From NCBI RefSeq assembly GCF_000478275.1, contig NZ_ASJB01000031.1, forward strand, positions 117,850 through 181,849: a stretch of 64,000 nt of DNA. Direction: 5' to 3'. The stretch comes from Amycolatopsis orientalis DSM 40040 = KCTC 9412 (GTDB lineage: Bacteria > Actinomycetota > Actinomycetes > Mycobacteriales > Pseudonocardiaceae). The notes under the pieces are model-generated. The model worked only from the letters and a program-made list of their open reading frames with translations. It searched no databases and was not told where the DNA came from. Positions 50,174-59,694 of this stretch are shown piece by piece. The stretch's first letter is position 1. The number at the start of each line of letters is the position of its first letter. The position numbers were made by a program, and so were the translations under genes.

Positions 50174-50656
50174 ATGGAAAACGACTTCGAAACCGAAGAA
50201 CGGCGAACGGTCAACGCGGGCAGGTTATGGGCGGGCGGTGCGGCGACGGCGGTCACCGCGGCACTCACCGCCGTGGTCGGCATCCTGGTGGCACGAGGAC
50301 TGGTGAAGGTCCCGGTTCTCGCGCCCAGCGACGAAAGCGCCTGGGGTGGGGCCAATACCGTCACCTACGCGCTCGTCTCGGCCGCCGCGGCGCTGGCGGC
50401 GACCGCGCTGCTCCACGTCCTTCTGCTCACGACACCGAGGGCGAGGGCCTTCTTCGGCTGGATCATGGTGCTCCTCACCGCTATCACCGTGGTGATACCG
50501 CTCAGCCTGGGCGCCGGAATCGACGCGCGGCTCGCGACGGCGATCATCAACCTGGCCATCGGATTGGTGATCACCATTACGCTGTCCGGAGTCGGCGGCT
50601 CGGCGCTCCGGGAACGGCGGGGAACCGTGGCAGGCGGCCCCGGGATGGTCGCCTGA
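50174..50656 (+). CDS. DUF6069-like four-helix membrane protein
   Basis: A 160-residue protein. A charged N-terminal tail (MENDFETEERRTVN) is followed by four membrane helices (about 20-42, 63-86, 92-112 and 118-140) and a short basic tail. I recall this layout as DUF6069; the number should be verified. Its promoter region carries a strong DosR-like box, which ties it to the stress genes to its right. The stop lies one base from the stop of the convergent universal stress protein gene. Confidence 0.75.
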   Translation: MENDFETEERRTVNAGRLWAGGAATAVTAALTAVVGILVARGLVKVPVLAPSDESAWGGANTVTYALVSAAAALAATALLHVLLLTTPRARAFFGWIMVLLTAITVVIPLSLGAGIDARLATAIINLAIGLVITITLSGVGGSALRERRGTVAGGPGMVA

Positions 50657-50657
50657 G

Positions 50658-51548
50658 TCATCCGGGCGGACGTCCCGTCGCCCGGACGACCATGACCGGA
50701 CATCCGGCGTGATGGATCAGGGCGTGGCTGGTCGAGCCGATGGTCAGGCCGGCGAAACCTCCTCTGCCACGGCTGCCCACGACCACCAGCCGGGCATTCC
50801 CGCTCAGCTCGAGCAGGCGGTGCCGCGGCTTGTCCCTGACGATCACCTGGTCGACCTGAACCTCGGGATATCTCTTGCGCCAGCCCGCGAGACGCTGTCC
50901 CAGGACGCGGTTTTCGGTTTCGCGGACCGACTCTCCGGGGAAGGGCAGGGCGCCCTCGCCGGTGAACAGGCCCGCGACGTCACCGTCGTGCCACGCGTGC
51001 ATGGCGACCAAGGGGGCCTTCCGGAGCGAAGCTTCCTCGAAGGCCCAGGCGAGCACTTCCTCGCTCAGGGGACTGCCGTCCACACCGACCACGACCGGGC
51101 CCGCCTGGCGCGGACCGCGGACGATCACGACCGGGCAGCAGGCTCCCGTCGTCAAGCGGGACGCGGACACGCCGGTGAACAGGCCCGCGACCTCTCCGGC
51201 CGGGGCACCGATCGCCAGAAGACGCGCGGTCGCCGAAACCTCGGTCAAGGCGGCGATGGGGCCCGTATCGACGGCGGCGGTCCGCACCTTCACGTCGGGG
51301 ACCGCCGATTCGCATTCCGCGCGGAACTCGCGCAGCACCTCGTCGGTGATGGCTTCCTTCGCCTTCAGCCAGGTATCGGGAGGAAAAGACCGATTCCCGA
51401 ACGGTGCGCCGTCGACGCCATAGGCCATCAGGAGCAGCAGATCCGTCTTGCGCAGGAACGCTTCGTCCACCGCCCACAGCGCGGCCGCCATCGAATGCGC
51501 CGAGCCGTTCACCGCCGCGACGACCGGTGCCGTTCCGAATTCCGTCAT
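50658..51548 (-). CDS. Tandem-domain universal stress protein
   Basis: A 296-residue protein made of two UspA domains (about 8-145 and 155-292). The second keeps the ATP-binding pattern GSRGRGGFAGLTIGSTSHAL (G-2x-G-9x-G-S). The first has the weaker GAPAGEVAGLFTGVSASRL. Two-domain Usp proteins such as Rv2623 of Mycobacterium bind ATP and act in hypoxia and dormancy as part of the DosR regulon. The gene is divergent from the alcohol dehydrogenase, and a DosR-like box stands in the 177-base shared region. It is cytosolic. Confidence 0.93.
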   Translation of the reverse strand: MTEFGTAPVVAAVNGSAHSMAAALWAVDEAFLRKTDLLLLMAYGVDGAPFGNRSFPPDTWLKAKEAITDEVLREFRAECESAVPDVKVRTAAVDTGPIAALTEVSATARLLAIGAPAGEVAGLFTGVSASRLTTGACCPVVIVRGPRQAGPVVVGVDGSPLSEEVLAWAFEEASLRKAPLVAMHAWHDGDVAGLFTGEGALPFPGESVRETENRVLGQRLAGWRKRYPEVQVDQVIVRDKPRHRLLELSGNARLVVVGSRGRGGFAGLTIGSTSHALIHHAGCPVMVVRATGRPPG

Positions 51549-51647
51549 GAAGTGCTCCTCCGGCTCGCGAAGCGGACAGGGAACCGACTCCGCCGACGCT
51601 AGGCAGCCTGCGTTCGCCCGCGATGCGGCCGGACGTCACGGCCGGCC

Positions 51648-51661
51648 GGGGCTTTCGGCTC
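51648..51661. promoter_or_regulatory. DosR-like box between Usp and alcohol dehydrogenase genes
   Basis: GGGGCTTTCGGCTC fits the loose pattern GGGNCNNNNGNCCC with one mismatch. It lies about 100 bases upstream of the Usp start and 65 bases upstream of the dehydrogenase start, so it could serve both. Confidence 0.4.
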
Positions 51662-51725
51662 TGTGTGACGGGACGGCACAGCGAGACGCTCGAAGCCGCA
51701 ACCCTTCCGTGGACTAGGAGAAAGC

Positions 51726-52766
51726 ATGAAGGCACTGGTTTACGACGGTCCGGGGCGTCGAGCTTGGGTCGATCGCCCCCGGCCGGAGCTCGCCGCGGCG
51801 ACCGACGCGATAGTCCGGGTGGACGCGGTCACCATCTGCGGAACCGATCTGCACATCCTCAAAGGCGACGTCCCGGCCGTGGAGCACGGCCGGATCCTCG
51901 GCCACGAAGCCGTCGGCACGATCATGGAGGTCGGCCAGGCGGTGACGACGCTGAAACCGGGCGATCGGGTGCTCGTCTCCTGTATCACCGCGTGCGGGCG
52001 CTGCGAATACTGCCGGAAAGGCGTCTACGGGCAGTGTCTCGGCGGTGGCGGCTGGGTGCTCGGCCACCGGATCGACGGTGTGCAGGCCGAATTCGTCCGC
52101 GTCCCGTTCGCCGAGACCTCGACTTACGTGCTGCCGCCCGGAGTGGCGGACGAGGCGGCGCTGATGCTCGCCGACATCATGCCGACCTCCTACGAGGTCG
52201 GAGCCCGCAACGGAAAAGTGCAGCCCGGCGACTGCGTCGCGATCGTCGGGGCCGGGCCGATCGGGCTCGCCGCCATCACCGCGGCGCACCTGTTCGGGCC
52301 GAGTTCCGTCGTGGTGATCGACAAGGAACCCAGCAGGCTCGCCGCCGCCAAGGACTTCGGCGCCGACGTCCTGCTCCAGCCCGGCGAGAATCCGCTGGGC
52401 GCGATCGCCGAACTCACCGGCGGCCTCGGCGCGGACGTCGCGATCGAAGCGGTCGGGCTGCCGGAGACCTTCGAACTGTGCACCACACTGGTCCGGCCCG
52501 GCGGGCACGTCGCGAACGTCGGCGTCCACGGTGCTCCCGCCACGCTGCATCTGGAGGACCTCTGGATCCGGGACATCACCATCACCACCGGCCTGGTCGA
52601 CACCTCGAGCACCCCGATGCTGCTGCGGATGCTCGCGGCGGGGCGACTCGACACGTCCCGGTTCGTCACCCACCGGTTCGGGCTCGACGAAATGGACGAG
52701 GCCTACGACGTTTTCGCCCGGCCTCAGGAGAGCGACGCGCTCAAGGTCGCCCTCTTCCGCAGCTGA
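51726..52766 (+). CDS. Zinc-dependent alcohol dehydrogenase (MDR superfamily)
   Basis: A 346-residue medium-chain dehydrogenase. Catalytic zinc ligands lie in TICGTDLH (Cys) and GHEAVG (His-Glu). The structural-zinc lobe shows four Cys in CITACGRCEYCRKGVYGQC, and the Rossmann motif is GAGPIGLAA. The ATG follows an AGGAGAAAGC ribosome site. Enzymes of this subgroup oxidise short alcohols or reduce aldehydes with NAD(H). In actinobacteria they often sit in hypoxia-response islands, where they help dispose of reductant. It is transcribed divergently from the universal stress protein gene. Confidence 0.92.
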   Translation: MKALVYDGPGRRAWVDRPRPELAAATDAIVRVDAVTICGTDLHILKGDVPAVEHGRILGHEAVGTIMEVGQAVTTLKPGDRVLVSCITACGRCEYCRKGVYGQCLGGGGWVLGHRIDGVQAEFVRVPFAETSTYVLPPGVADEAALMLADIMPTSYEVGARNGKVQPGDCVAIVGAGPIGLAAITAAHLFGPSSVVVIDKEPSRLAAAKDFGADVLLQPGENPLGAIAELTGGLGADVAIEAVGLPETFELCTTLVRPGGHVANVGVHGAPATLHLEDLWIRDITITTGLVDTSSTPMLLRMLAAGRLDTSRFVTHRFGLDEMDEAYDVFARPQESDALKVALFRS

Positions 52767-52776
52767 CGACGTCCGG

Positions 52777-52815
52777 AGACCCGCCATCCGTCCTCAGTGG
52801 ACGGATGGCGGGTCT
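52777..52815. terminator. Perfect 17-base-pair bidirectional hairpin
   Basis: Arms AGACCCGCCATCCGTCC (52777-52793) and its complement (52799-52815), with the 5-base loop TCAGT. It lies 10 bases after the dehydrogenase stop and 10 bases before the stop of the convergent CBS-BON gene. Confidence 0.85.
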
Positions 52816-52825
52816 TCCCATCCGG

Positions 52826-53521
52826 TCACGAATGCCGCTTCAGCGCCTCGATGACGCCCGTGCTGACCGGTTCCTCGATCGGCAGGTGACTGTCGTCCAG
52901 TCCCGCGGTGAGCCGCTCGCGGACATCGACCACACCGTCCAGCCTGCGGATCAGCGCCACGATCACCGGGATCATCCCGGTGCTCTCCACCTCTCCGCTC
53001 ACCGTCACCACGCCGTTGTGCACGACGATCGACAAGGTGTCCGGATCGATCGACATCGCACGCCGGACGACCTCGGTCCGGACCTCTTCGCGCAGTTCCG
53101 AATCGGTCCGGAGGAAACCGCGCAGCAGATCGGACCTGCCGACGATGCCCACCAGCTTCGCGTCGTCGTCGACGACCGGCAGCCGGTGCACCCGGTGGTC
53201 CTCCATCAGCCGGACCGCCTCGTCCACCCCGGCGTCCCGCGACACGGTGATCGCGGGCCTGCTCATCAGCTCGTCGGCCCGGCTCCCGCGCACCTTGCGC
53301 CTCAGCCGGGGACGGAACCGCAGGAATCCGTGCCGGGTCTCCCGTTCCAGCAGATCGCGCTGAGAGACGACACCGGCCACTCTGCCCTTTTCGTCGACCA
53401 CCGGCGCCCCGCTCAGCCCCCAGGACGTGAGAAGAACGGCGATCGCCTTGAACGGGGTTTCCGGCTTCACGGTCAGCACCTGGGTGCGCATCACCTCACC
53501 CACTCGACGGCGCGTGATCAT
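52826..53521 (-). CDS. CBS-pair and BON domain protein
   Basis: A 231-residue protein with two CBS domains (about 8-60 and 90-145: RVGEVMRTQVLTVKPETPF and DELMSRPAITVSRDAGVDEAVRLM). A C-terminal BON domain follows (about 155-222: VRRAMSIDPDTLSIVVHNGVV). CBS pairs bind adenine nucleotides and report energy charge; BON domains bind phospholipid or envelope partners. It is the last gene of a four-gene operon (PEP synthase-like, ABC ATPase, ABC permease, CBS-BON), starting 22 bases after the permease stop. A second protein of the same architecture lies at 61942-62598. Confidence 0.9.
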   Translation of the reverse strand: MITRRRVGEVMRTQVLTVKPETPFKAIAVLLTSWGLSGAPVVDEKGRVAGVVSQRDLLERETRHGFLRFRPRLRRKVRGSRADELMSRPAITVSRDAGVDEAVRLMEDHRVHRLPVVDDDAKLVGIVGRSDLLRGFLRTDSELREEVRTEVVRRAMSIDPDTLSIVVHNGVVTVSGEVESTGMIPVIVALIRRLDGVVDVRERLTAGLDDSHLPIEEPVSTGVIEALKRHS

Positions 53522-53543
53522 CTCGATCTCCTTTCCGGAGGTT

Positions 53544-55133
53544 TCAGCTGCCGATGTCCCGGCGACGGAACCCCGCCACCCCCGCCGCGGCCAGCGCGCA
53601 GGCGATGAGGACGAGCCAGGGAAGGGACGCCATCCCCGCGGCCGAACCCGGCAGGTCCGGCAGATGGGTGAACGGCGAGAGGTTCAGGACCAGCTGGGGA
53701 ACGCCGAAGAGCACGCCGAACTCGCCGACGACGACGATCGCGGCCAAGACGACCCAGACCAGGCCGAGCCTGCGCGGGACCAGGCCGAACAGGGCGCAGG
53801 CCGCCCCGGCGAGCACCCAGACCGCGGGTAGCTGCACCAGCGCCGCGGCGGTCAGGCGGCCGATCTCGGCGCCGACGCGGCCGGTCTGCGCTCCACTCGC
53901 GAGCCCCGCGCCCACCCCCGCGGCGAGGAGCGGGACGACGCTTCCGACGGTCGCGAGCGCCAGGTGGCCTGCCAGCAGCCGGGTGCGCGAGACCGAGGCG
54001 GCCAGCAGCGCTTCGACGCGAAACGCCTGCTCCTCGGTGTGCAGGTGGATGAGCGCGGAGACCGCGTACACCGAGACGACGACGCCGGCGATACCCAGCT
54101 CCAGCGCGAAGAACGCGTCCGACAACGCCTTTTCCCCGCCCAGGGCGCGAATGAGCTGTTCGGCCCGGGGGTTGTCGATGAACCGGCCGATGCCGTTGGC
54201 CAGATTGCCGAGCACGAGTCCGAGCAGCAGATAGACCGAGGTCCAGGCGAGCAGGCCGGTCCGGTTGAGCCGCCACAACAGTCCCCCGGTACCGCGCAGG
54301 CCGCGACCGGCGTGCGCGGGACCGCCACGGTCGGCCAGGAGACCCGCCCCCTGGTCGCGGCGGTCGTTGAGCCTGACCGCGAGCAGCAGGAGCAGCACCG
54401 TGCATCCGAGTGGCAGCAGGACGACCCACCAGCGCTCGCCCGCGAACGGCCGGATCTGCTGGACCCAGCCGATCGGGGAGAACCAGGACAGCCATTCCGG
54501 ACCCGCGTCCCCGACGGCACGCACGAGATAGGCCAGCCCGAGCACACCACCGGCGATTCCGGTCGCCGGCCTCGCGGACCGGCACAGCTGCGCGGTGACC
54601 GCCGCGATCGCCCCGAACACCCAGCCCCCGGTCATCCAGCCCACGCCGAGCGCCACCGAGCCCGCCGGGGGCAGTCCGGCGGCGACCAGGCCACCGGCGG
54701 TGAGGATTCCGACGGCCAGGCCGGTCCCGCCGATGACCGCGAGCGCAGCCGCGAGCGGGGCGTGCCTGCCGAGCACACCGGAGCCGAGCAGGTCGAGCCT
54801 GCCGGATTCCTCCTCCGCGCGGGTGTGGCGGACCACCATGGTGATCATCAGCAGCGCGACCAGCGCGGCACCGAAACCGGTCAGTTTGAGCACCGCGGCG
54901 GCCCCGAGCGAGGTGGGATCGTAGATGCGCCCGTAGAAGGCGACCAGCGCCGGGACCGCGTTGACCGCCTCGGCGAACACGGTCAGTTCGCGTTGCGACG
55001 GATAGAGGTCCGCGGTGGCGGCGGCCGCGCCCGCGGTGGTCGCGGCACAGGCGAACGTCCACAGTGGAATACGAAACCGGTCGCGGCGCAGGGCGAGGCC
55101 GGTCAGCGCGCCCGTGCCGGTCAGCGCGCTCAT
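53544..55133 (-). CDS. ABC exporter permease (antibiotic-transport type, fused two-unit)
   Basis: A 529-residue integral membrane protein with about 12 membrane segments arranged as two similar halves of six, starting [19 protein letters not shown]. The layout fits ABC-2 type permeases annotated as polyketide antibiotic exporters, which work with a single DrrA-like ATPase. The ATG overlaps the ATPase stop by 4 bases. Short cytosolic blocks with [14 protein letters not shown] and [14 protein letters not shown] repeat the same conserved coupling helix in each half. The cargo is unknown. Placement among stress genes argues for envelope or drug homeostasis, not for the NRPS product. Confidence 0.88.
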   Translation of the reverse strand: MSALTGTGALTGLALRRDRFRIPLWTFACAATTAGAAAATADLYPSQRELTVFAEAVNAVPALVAFYGRIYDPTSLGAAAVLKLTGFGAALVALLMITMVVRHTRAEEESGRLDLLGSGVLGRHAPLAAALAVIGGTGLAVGILTAGGLVAAGLPPAGSVALGVGWMTGGWVFGAIAAVTAQLCRSARPATGIAGGVLGLAYLVRAVGDAGPEWLSWFSPIGWVQQIRPFAGERWWVVLLPLGCTVLLLLLAVRLNDRRDQGAGLLADRGGPAHAGRGLRGTGGLLWRLNRTGLLAWTSVYLLLGLVLGNLANGIGRFIDNPRAEQLIRALGGEKALSDAFFALELGIAGVVVSVYAVSALIHLHTEEQAFRVEALLAASVSRTRLLAGHLALATVGSVVPLLAAGVGAGLASGAQTGRVGAEIGRLTAAALVQLPAVWVLAGAACALFGLVPRRLGLVWVVLAAIVVVGEFGVLFGVPQLVLNLSPFTHLPDLPGSAAGMASLPWLVLIACALAAAGVAGFRRRDIGS

Positions 55134-56032
55134 CGGGGCTCCAGTTCACGGACCGGTTCACGGTAATGGCGCAGGAAAAGCTCTTCGAGCGTCGGAGCCT
55201 GACTCGTCAGGCCGAGCACGCCGATCCGGCCGAGCGCGGCGAGGACGGCGCTCAGCTCGGAATTGTCGACGGTCATCCGGACGGTCTCCCGGTCCTGGCT
55301 CAAGTCGTGTACCCCGGGCAGGGTGGCCAGGCCGTCCGGTGGTCCGGTCAGCCGCGCGGTGAGCGAGGTCCTGGTCAGGTGCCGGAGTTCGGCGAGGCTC
55401 CCGGTGTCGACCACACGACCGCCCCGGATGATGCTGACCCGGTCGGACAGGGCCTCCGCTTCGGCGAGGATGTGGCTCGACAGCAGCACGGTCCGGCCAC
55501 GGTCGCGTTCCTCCCGGATACAGCCGCGGAAGGCGTCCTCCATCAACGGATCGAGCCCGGCCGTCGGCTCGTCGAGCAGGAGCAGTTCGACGTCGGAGGC
55601 GAGCGCCGCCACGACGGCCACCTTCTGGCGGTTGCCCTTGGAGTACGCGCGCCCCTTGCGGGTCGGGTCCAGGTCGAACAGCTCCAGGTAGCGGTCCCGA
55701 CGGCGCGGGTCGATGCCACCGCGGAGCCTGCCGAGCAGGTCGATCACCTCACCGCCGGTGAGCGTGGGCCACAGCGACACCTCACCGGGCACGTAGGCGA
55801 GCCGCCGGTGGAGCGACACCGCGTCACGCCACGGATCTCCACCCAGGAGCCGCATCTCCCCCGCGTCGGCCCGCAGCAGTCCGAGCAGGAGCCGCAAGGT
55901 CGTCGTCTTGCCCGCGCCGTTCGGGCCGAGGAATCCATGGACCTCCCCCGTCCGGACGGTCAGGTCGAGGCCGTCCAACGCCACCGTCCGGCCGAAACTC
56001 TTGCGCACGCCGCGGAGTTCGATCGCGTTCAC
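55130..56032 (-). CDS. ABC exporter ATP-binding protein (DrrA-like)
   Basis: A 300-residue ATPase: Walker [11 protein letters not shown], signature [10 protein letters not shown] (a relaxed LSGGQ, usual in this branch), Walker [13 protein letters not shown] and H-loop SSHIL. The C-terminal 80 residues are the DrrA-type extension. The GTG start (complement 56030-56032) overlaps the stop of the PEP synthase-like gene by 4 bases, and its stop overlaps the permease start by 4 bases, so the three are translationally coupled. A longer frame beyond 56032 lies inside the previous gene. Confidence 0.93.
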   Translation of the reverse strand: MNAIELRGVRKSFGRTVALDGLDLTVRTGEVHGFLGPNGAGKTTTLRLLLGLLRADAGEMRLLGGDPWRDAVSLHRRLAYVPGEVSLWPTLTGGEVIDLLGRLRGGIDPRRRDRYLELFDLDPTRKGRAYSKGNRQKVAVVAALASDVELLLLDEPTAGLDPLMEDAFRGCIREERDRGRTVLLSSHILAEAEALSDRVSIIRGGRVVDTGSLAELRHLTRTSLTARLTGPPDGLATLPGVHDLSQDRETVRMTVDNSELSAVLAALGRIGVLGLTSQAPTLEELFLRHYREPVRELEPR

Positions 56033-58269
56033 CGGGCACCGTCCAGCAGGATCCGGCGCTCGGCGGCCGCGATGGCGCGCCGGGAGACGTCGATCACGTC
56101 GGGGTTGACGGAGATCGACGTGATCCCGAACCGCACGAGGTGTTCCGCGAAACCCGGCTTCGCCGAGGGCGCCTGCCCGCACAGCGAGGACGTGATCCCG
56201 AGACGGCGTGCGGTACCGACGATGCGCTCGATGGTGTCGAGCACGGCGGGATCGGCTTCGTCGAACAGCTCCGCGCAGACCGCCGAATCCCGGTCCACCC
56301 CGAGCACCAGCTGGGTGAGGTCGTTGCTGCCGATGGACACGCCGTCGATGCCCATCCCGGCGTACTCCGGGAGCCAGTGCACCACGGACGGGACTTCGGC
56401 CATGATCCAGCGATGCAGGCCGCGCTGCCGTCCGAGCGGGCTCGCGTCGATCAGCTCGAGGCAGGCCTCCAGTTCCCACTTCGTGCGGACGAACGGGATC
56501 ATCAGATGCAGGTTCGGTGTCTGCTCGCGGACCCGCGCGAGGGTCCGGAGTTCGAGATCGAACAGGTCCTTCTCCCGCACGTAGCGGAAACAGCCCCGGT
56601 ACCCGATCATCGGATTGCTCTCGACGGCTTCGTAGGCTTCGCCCCCGGCGAGCCCGCGGAACTCGTTGCTGCGCAGATCGGTCGCCCGGTAGATCACCGG
56701 ACGGGACCCGAACGGACGCGTGATCCGCAGCAGCGACTCGGCCATCGAGTCCACAAAGGATTCTTCTTCGCCCTTCGCGATGAGGTCGCGGGGATGGCGA
56801 CCGCCGAGCGCTTCGGTGAGCAGGAATTCCGCCCGCAGCAACCCGACCCCGTCGACTTGGCGCGCGGCGACCTCCTCGGCGTGTTCGGGCATCGCGAGGT
56901 TGACGTACAGCCTGGTGCCGATCGCCTCCGGCACGGCGGCCGCCACGACCGGTTCGGTCCGGGCGGGAGGCTGGACGAACCCGGAACGCACCTCGCCCAC
57001 GGTGCCGTCCACGGTGACGGGCCCCCGCCCCGCGAGTACCCGCGTCGCGTCACCGGTGCCGACGACACAGGGGACGCCCAGCTCCCGTGCGACGACCGCG
57101 GCGTGGCAGGTCATCCCGCCGCCGTCGGTCACCAGCGCCGAGGCCCGCCGGATGGCGGGGACCCAGTCGGGGTTGGTCATCGGCGCGACCAGTACCTCGC
57201 CGTTCCGCAGCTGTCCGCCTTCGGCCGGGTCGCGCAGGACCCGCACCGTTCCGCCGCCGATCCCCGGCGACGCGGCCAGCCCGGTGACGAGAACGTCCGG
57301 AGCCTGCTCTCGATCGGGCGGGAGGGTGGTGACCGGCCGGGACTGCACCACCCAGATGTCCTTGCCCGTCAAGGCGAACTCGATGTCCTGCGGCGTCCCG
57401 TAATGGTCTTCGATCCTGGTACCCAGCCGCGCGAGTTCGAGGACGATCGCGTCGTCGAGGACACGGCGGCCCGCCGCCTGGGTGGAGAGGGCGACCTTGA
57501 CGTCTCCCCCGCCCACTTCGGCGATGATCTTGTGCGACTTGCTGCCGACCCGCGCGGAGATGACTCGCAGATCCTCCTTCGCCACCAGGTAGGTGTCCGG
57601 TTCGACGGCCCCGGAGACGATCGCCTCGCCCTGGCCGAACACCGCCTCGATCACCAGCCGGTCGCGATCGCCGGAACGCGGGTCCGCGGTGAAGAGCACC
57701 CCGGACCGCTCGGCGGGGATCATCTTCTGTACCACCACGGCGATCGCGGGCTCGCCGGTGAAACCTCGGCTCGCCCGGTACCCGATCACCCGGGGCGAGA
57801 ACAGGGACGCCCAGCAGTCGATGATCCGCTCGCGGACGGCGTTGTCCCCCCACACGTTCGTGTAGCTGGCGTTCATCCCGGCGAACGAGGCCTCCGCGCC
57901 GTCCTCCCCGGTCGCGGACGAGCGGACCGCGATGGGTGTCGACTGCCCGATCCCGTGATAGGCGGCGGTCGCTTCCGCCAGGATTTCGCCGGTCATCCCG
58001 GCCCGGTGGACGAGAGCGGCCAGCTCGTCGCACAGGGCGGAAAGCTGCTCCGGCGCGTCAGCGGACGCGATCGCCTTTTCGTGCAGTGCCGCGATTTCGG
58101 CCCGCACGCCGGCTTCGTCCAGTGACGCCAGGTATGCCTCGCGGAGCACGACGAACCCCGGCGGTACGGAGAAGCCCGCGCCGATCAGCTCACCGAGGTT
58201 GGCGCCCTTGCCTCCCGCCGATTCGGCGTCGGCGAGGCTGACCGTCGACAAATCGCGTACGTAGCTCAT
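56029..58269 (-). CDS. ppsA: Phosphoenolpyruvate synthase / PPDK-like enzyme
   Basis: 746 residues in three domains. The N-terminal ATP-grasp domain (about 1-320) includes [21 protein letters not shown] and [16 protein letters not shown]. The swivelling phosphohistidine domain has [15 protein letters not shown], where the His of TCHA is the phosphocarrier. The C-terminal PEP-binding barrel has [15 protein letters not shown] and the catalytic Cys of SSLCGQAPS. The family makes PEP from pyruvate and ATP, or the reverse. Related enzymes belong to hypoxia islands. It leads an operon with an ABC exporter and CBS-BON, an odd pairing. The start at complement 58267-58269 has GGAAAG upstream. The symbol is by family; a rifampicin phosphotransferase relative is less likely given the intact Cys barrel. 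Confidence 0.88.
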   Translation of the reverse strand: MSYVRDLSTVSLADAESAGGKGANLGELIGAGFSVPPGFVVLREAYLASLDEAGVRAEIAALHEKAIASADAPEQLSALCDELAALVHRAGMTGEILAEATAAYHGIGQSTPIAVRSSATGEDGAEASFAGMNASYTNVWGDNAVRERIIDCWASLFSPRVIGYRASRGFTGEPAIAVVVQKMIPAERSGVLFTADPRSGDRDRLVIEAVFGQGEAIVSGAVEPDTYLVAKEDLRVISARVGSKSHKIIAEVGGGDVKVALSTQAAGRRVLDDAIVLELARLGTRIEDHYGTPQDIEFALTGKDIWVVQSRPVTTLPPDREQAPDVLVTGLAASPGIGGGTVRVLRDPAEGGQLRNGEVLVAPMTNPDWVPAIRRASALVTDGGGMTCHAAVVARELGVPCVVGTGDATRVLAGRGPVTVDGTVGEVRSGFVQPPARTEPVVAAAVPEAIGTRLYVNLAMPEHAEEVAARQVDGVGLLRAEFLLTEALGGRHPRDLIAKGEEESFVDSMAESLLRITRPFGSRPVIYRATDLRSNEFRGLAGGEAYEAVESNPMIGYRGCFRYVREKDLFDLELRTLARVREQTPNLHLMIPFVRTKWELEACLELIDASPLGRQRGLHRWIMAEVPSVVHWLPEYAGMGIDGVSIGSNDLTQLVLGVDRDSAVCAELFDEADPAVLDTIERIVGTARRLGITSSLCGQAPSAKPGFAEHLVRFGITSISVNPDVIDVSRRAIAAAERRILLDGAR

Positions 58270-58342
58270 CGCTTTCCTTCCGGACGTTGGCTTCCACGGG
58301 ACAATGCTCACCGGAGACCCGGGTGTCGCTCTGCTGCCCAAG

Positions 58343-58433
58343 GTCCCGGCGCCGCGGGACTTCGTCCCCACGCCGGTCGAACCGGGGTCGTCCCGGCTCG
58401 GCGGACGTCCCTCCGATCGGGGCTCTTCGGCCC
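58343..58433. promoter_or_regulatory. Cluster of GGGAC/GTCCC palindromes between divergent stress genes
   Basis: Three symmetric elements lie in the 249-base divergent region: GTCCCG-N6-CGGGAC (58343-58360), GGGAC-TTC-GTCCC (58356-58368) and GGGGC-TCTTC-GGCCC (58419-58433). All resemble DosR half-sites, but the spacers are 3 to 6 bases rather than the canonical 4. They could control both the PEP synthase-like operon and the protease gene. Confidence 0.35.
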
Positions 58434-58518
58434 TAGGCGCCCGTCCGCGCCCCGAGAATCGTTGAACGGATCCGTTCCGTGAAACGCCGGTCGACGACGC
58501 CCGGAGAAGGGGAAGCCG

Positions 58519-59694
58519 ATGTTCCGCACCGCTGTCCCGCTCGGCCGGTGGGCCGGAGTCCTCGTGCGAGCCCACTGGTCGGTGCTCGTCGTGCTCTTCC
58601 TGATCACCGATCTCCTGGCATCGGGTGTGCTGCCACAGGCGGCTCCCGGCGCGAGTCCGGGGTGGTACTGGGTCACCGGTGTTCTCACCGCTCTGGGATT
58701 CCTCGCTTCGCTGCTCCTTCACGAGCTTTCCCACGCCGCCGTCGCCCGGCGGCACGGTGTGGGAGTCAGGCGGATCACGCTGTGGATGCTCGGCGGCGCC
58801 GCGGAACTCGAAGGCGAACCGCCGACCCCGAAAGCCGATCTGCGGATCGCCGCGGCGGGCCCGGTCACCAGCCTGCTCATCGGTGGTATCGGGCTCGGGA
58901 CGGCCGTCCTGGCGGCCGGTGCGCTGCCGCCGCTGCCGGTCTGCGCGCTGGCCTGGCTGGGGGGCGGCAACCTTCTGCTCGCGGTGTTCAATCTGCTGCC
59001 GGGCGCGCCGCTGGACGGGGGCCGGATCCTGCGGGCGGTCATCTGGTGGCGACGGGGCGACCGTGCCCTGGCGGGAAAGATCGCCGACAGATCCGGTCAG
59101 GTGCTGGGAGCCGCCTTGTGCGTGGCGGGGTTCGCGGAGTTGCTCTTCCTGGGCCGGTTCACCGGTCTGTGGCTCGTCCTGCTCGGCTGGTTCCTGATCT
59201 TCGCGGCGCAGGCCGAGTTCACCACGGGCTCGTTGCGCGAACGGCTCGAAGGGATCCGGGTGGGCGACATCATGAACGCCTCCCCGGTGATCGCGCCGGG
59301 CTGGTGGACGGTGGAGGCGTTCGCCGGCTACGCCGCCGACGCGGGTCATGAGCGTGTCTTCCCGGTGCTGTCGTTCGAGGGCGTACCCGTCGGGGTCGTC
59401 AGCTTGGCCGATCTGATCCGGGTCCCCGCCGACGCCCGGCCCTCGACGAGGGTCGCCGACGTCGCGCGGAAGGATCGCGCGGTCACGGTCGTCGGCGTCA
59501 ACGCCCAGGTGGCCGATTTGATGGAGCAAGGGTTTCCCCGGGCAGGGCGTGACCTGATCCTGGTCACCCGATCCGGCGCGCTGGCCGGGGTGGTCGGCGC
59601 CGGCGATCTGGCACGGGCCCTCGAACTGGCCGCGCTGGACCAGCGTCCGCGGACCGCGGACGACCCGAGCGGAAGTCCTTCCCTCAAAGCGTGA
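58519..59694 (+). CDS. Site-2 protease (M50) with C-terminal CBS domains
   Basis: A 391-residue membrane metalloprotease with about six membrane segments. The active site is H68-E-L-S-H72 (HExxH) in the first conserved helix and [10 protein letters not shown] with Asp166 as third zinc ligand. Residues about 250-385 form a CBS pair ([20 protein letters not shown] and [19 protein letters not shown]). This is the group III M50 arrangement (SpoIVFB/Rip3-like with CBS), where nucleotide binding by CBS tunes intramembrane cutting. Targets may be anti-sigma factors. AGAAGGGGAAGCCG precedes the ATG. Its last 11 bases overlap the end of the convergent P-type ATPase gene. Confidence 0.93.
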   Translation: MFRTAVPLGRWAGVLVRAHWSVLVVLFLITDLLASGVLPQAAPGASPGWYWVTGVLTALGFLASLLLHELSHAAVARRHGVGVRRITLWMLGGAAELEGEPPTPKADLRIAAAGPVTSLLIGGIGLGTAVLAAGALPPLPVCALAWLGGGNLLLAVFNLLPGAPLDGGRILRAVIWWRRGDRALAGKIADRSGQVLGAALCVAGFAELLFLGRFTGLWLVLLGWFLIFAAQAEFTTGSLRERLEGIRVGDIMNASPVIAPGWWTVEAFAGYAADAGHERVFPVLSFEGVPVGVVSLADLIRVPADARPSTRVADVARKDRAVTVVGVNAQVADLMEQGFPRAGRDLILVTRSGALAGVVGAGDLARALELAALDQRPRTADDPSGSPSLKA

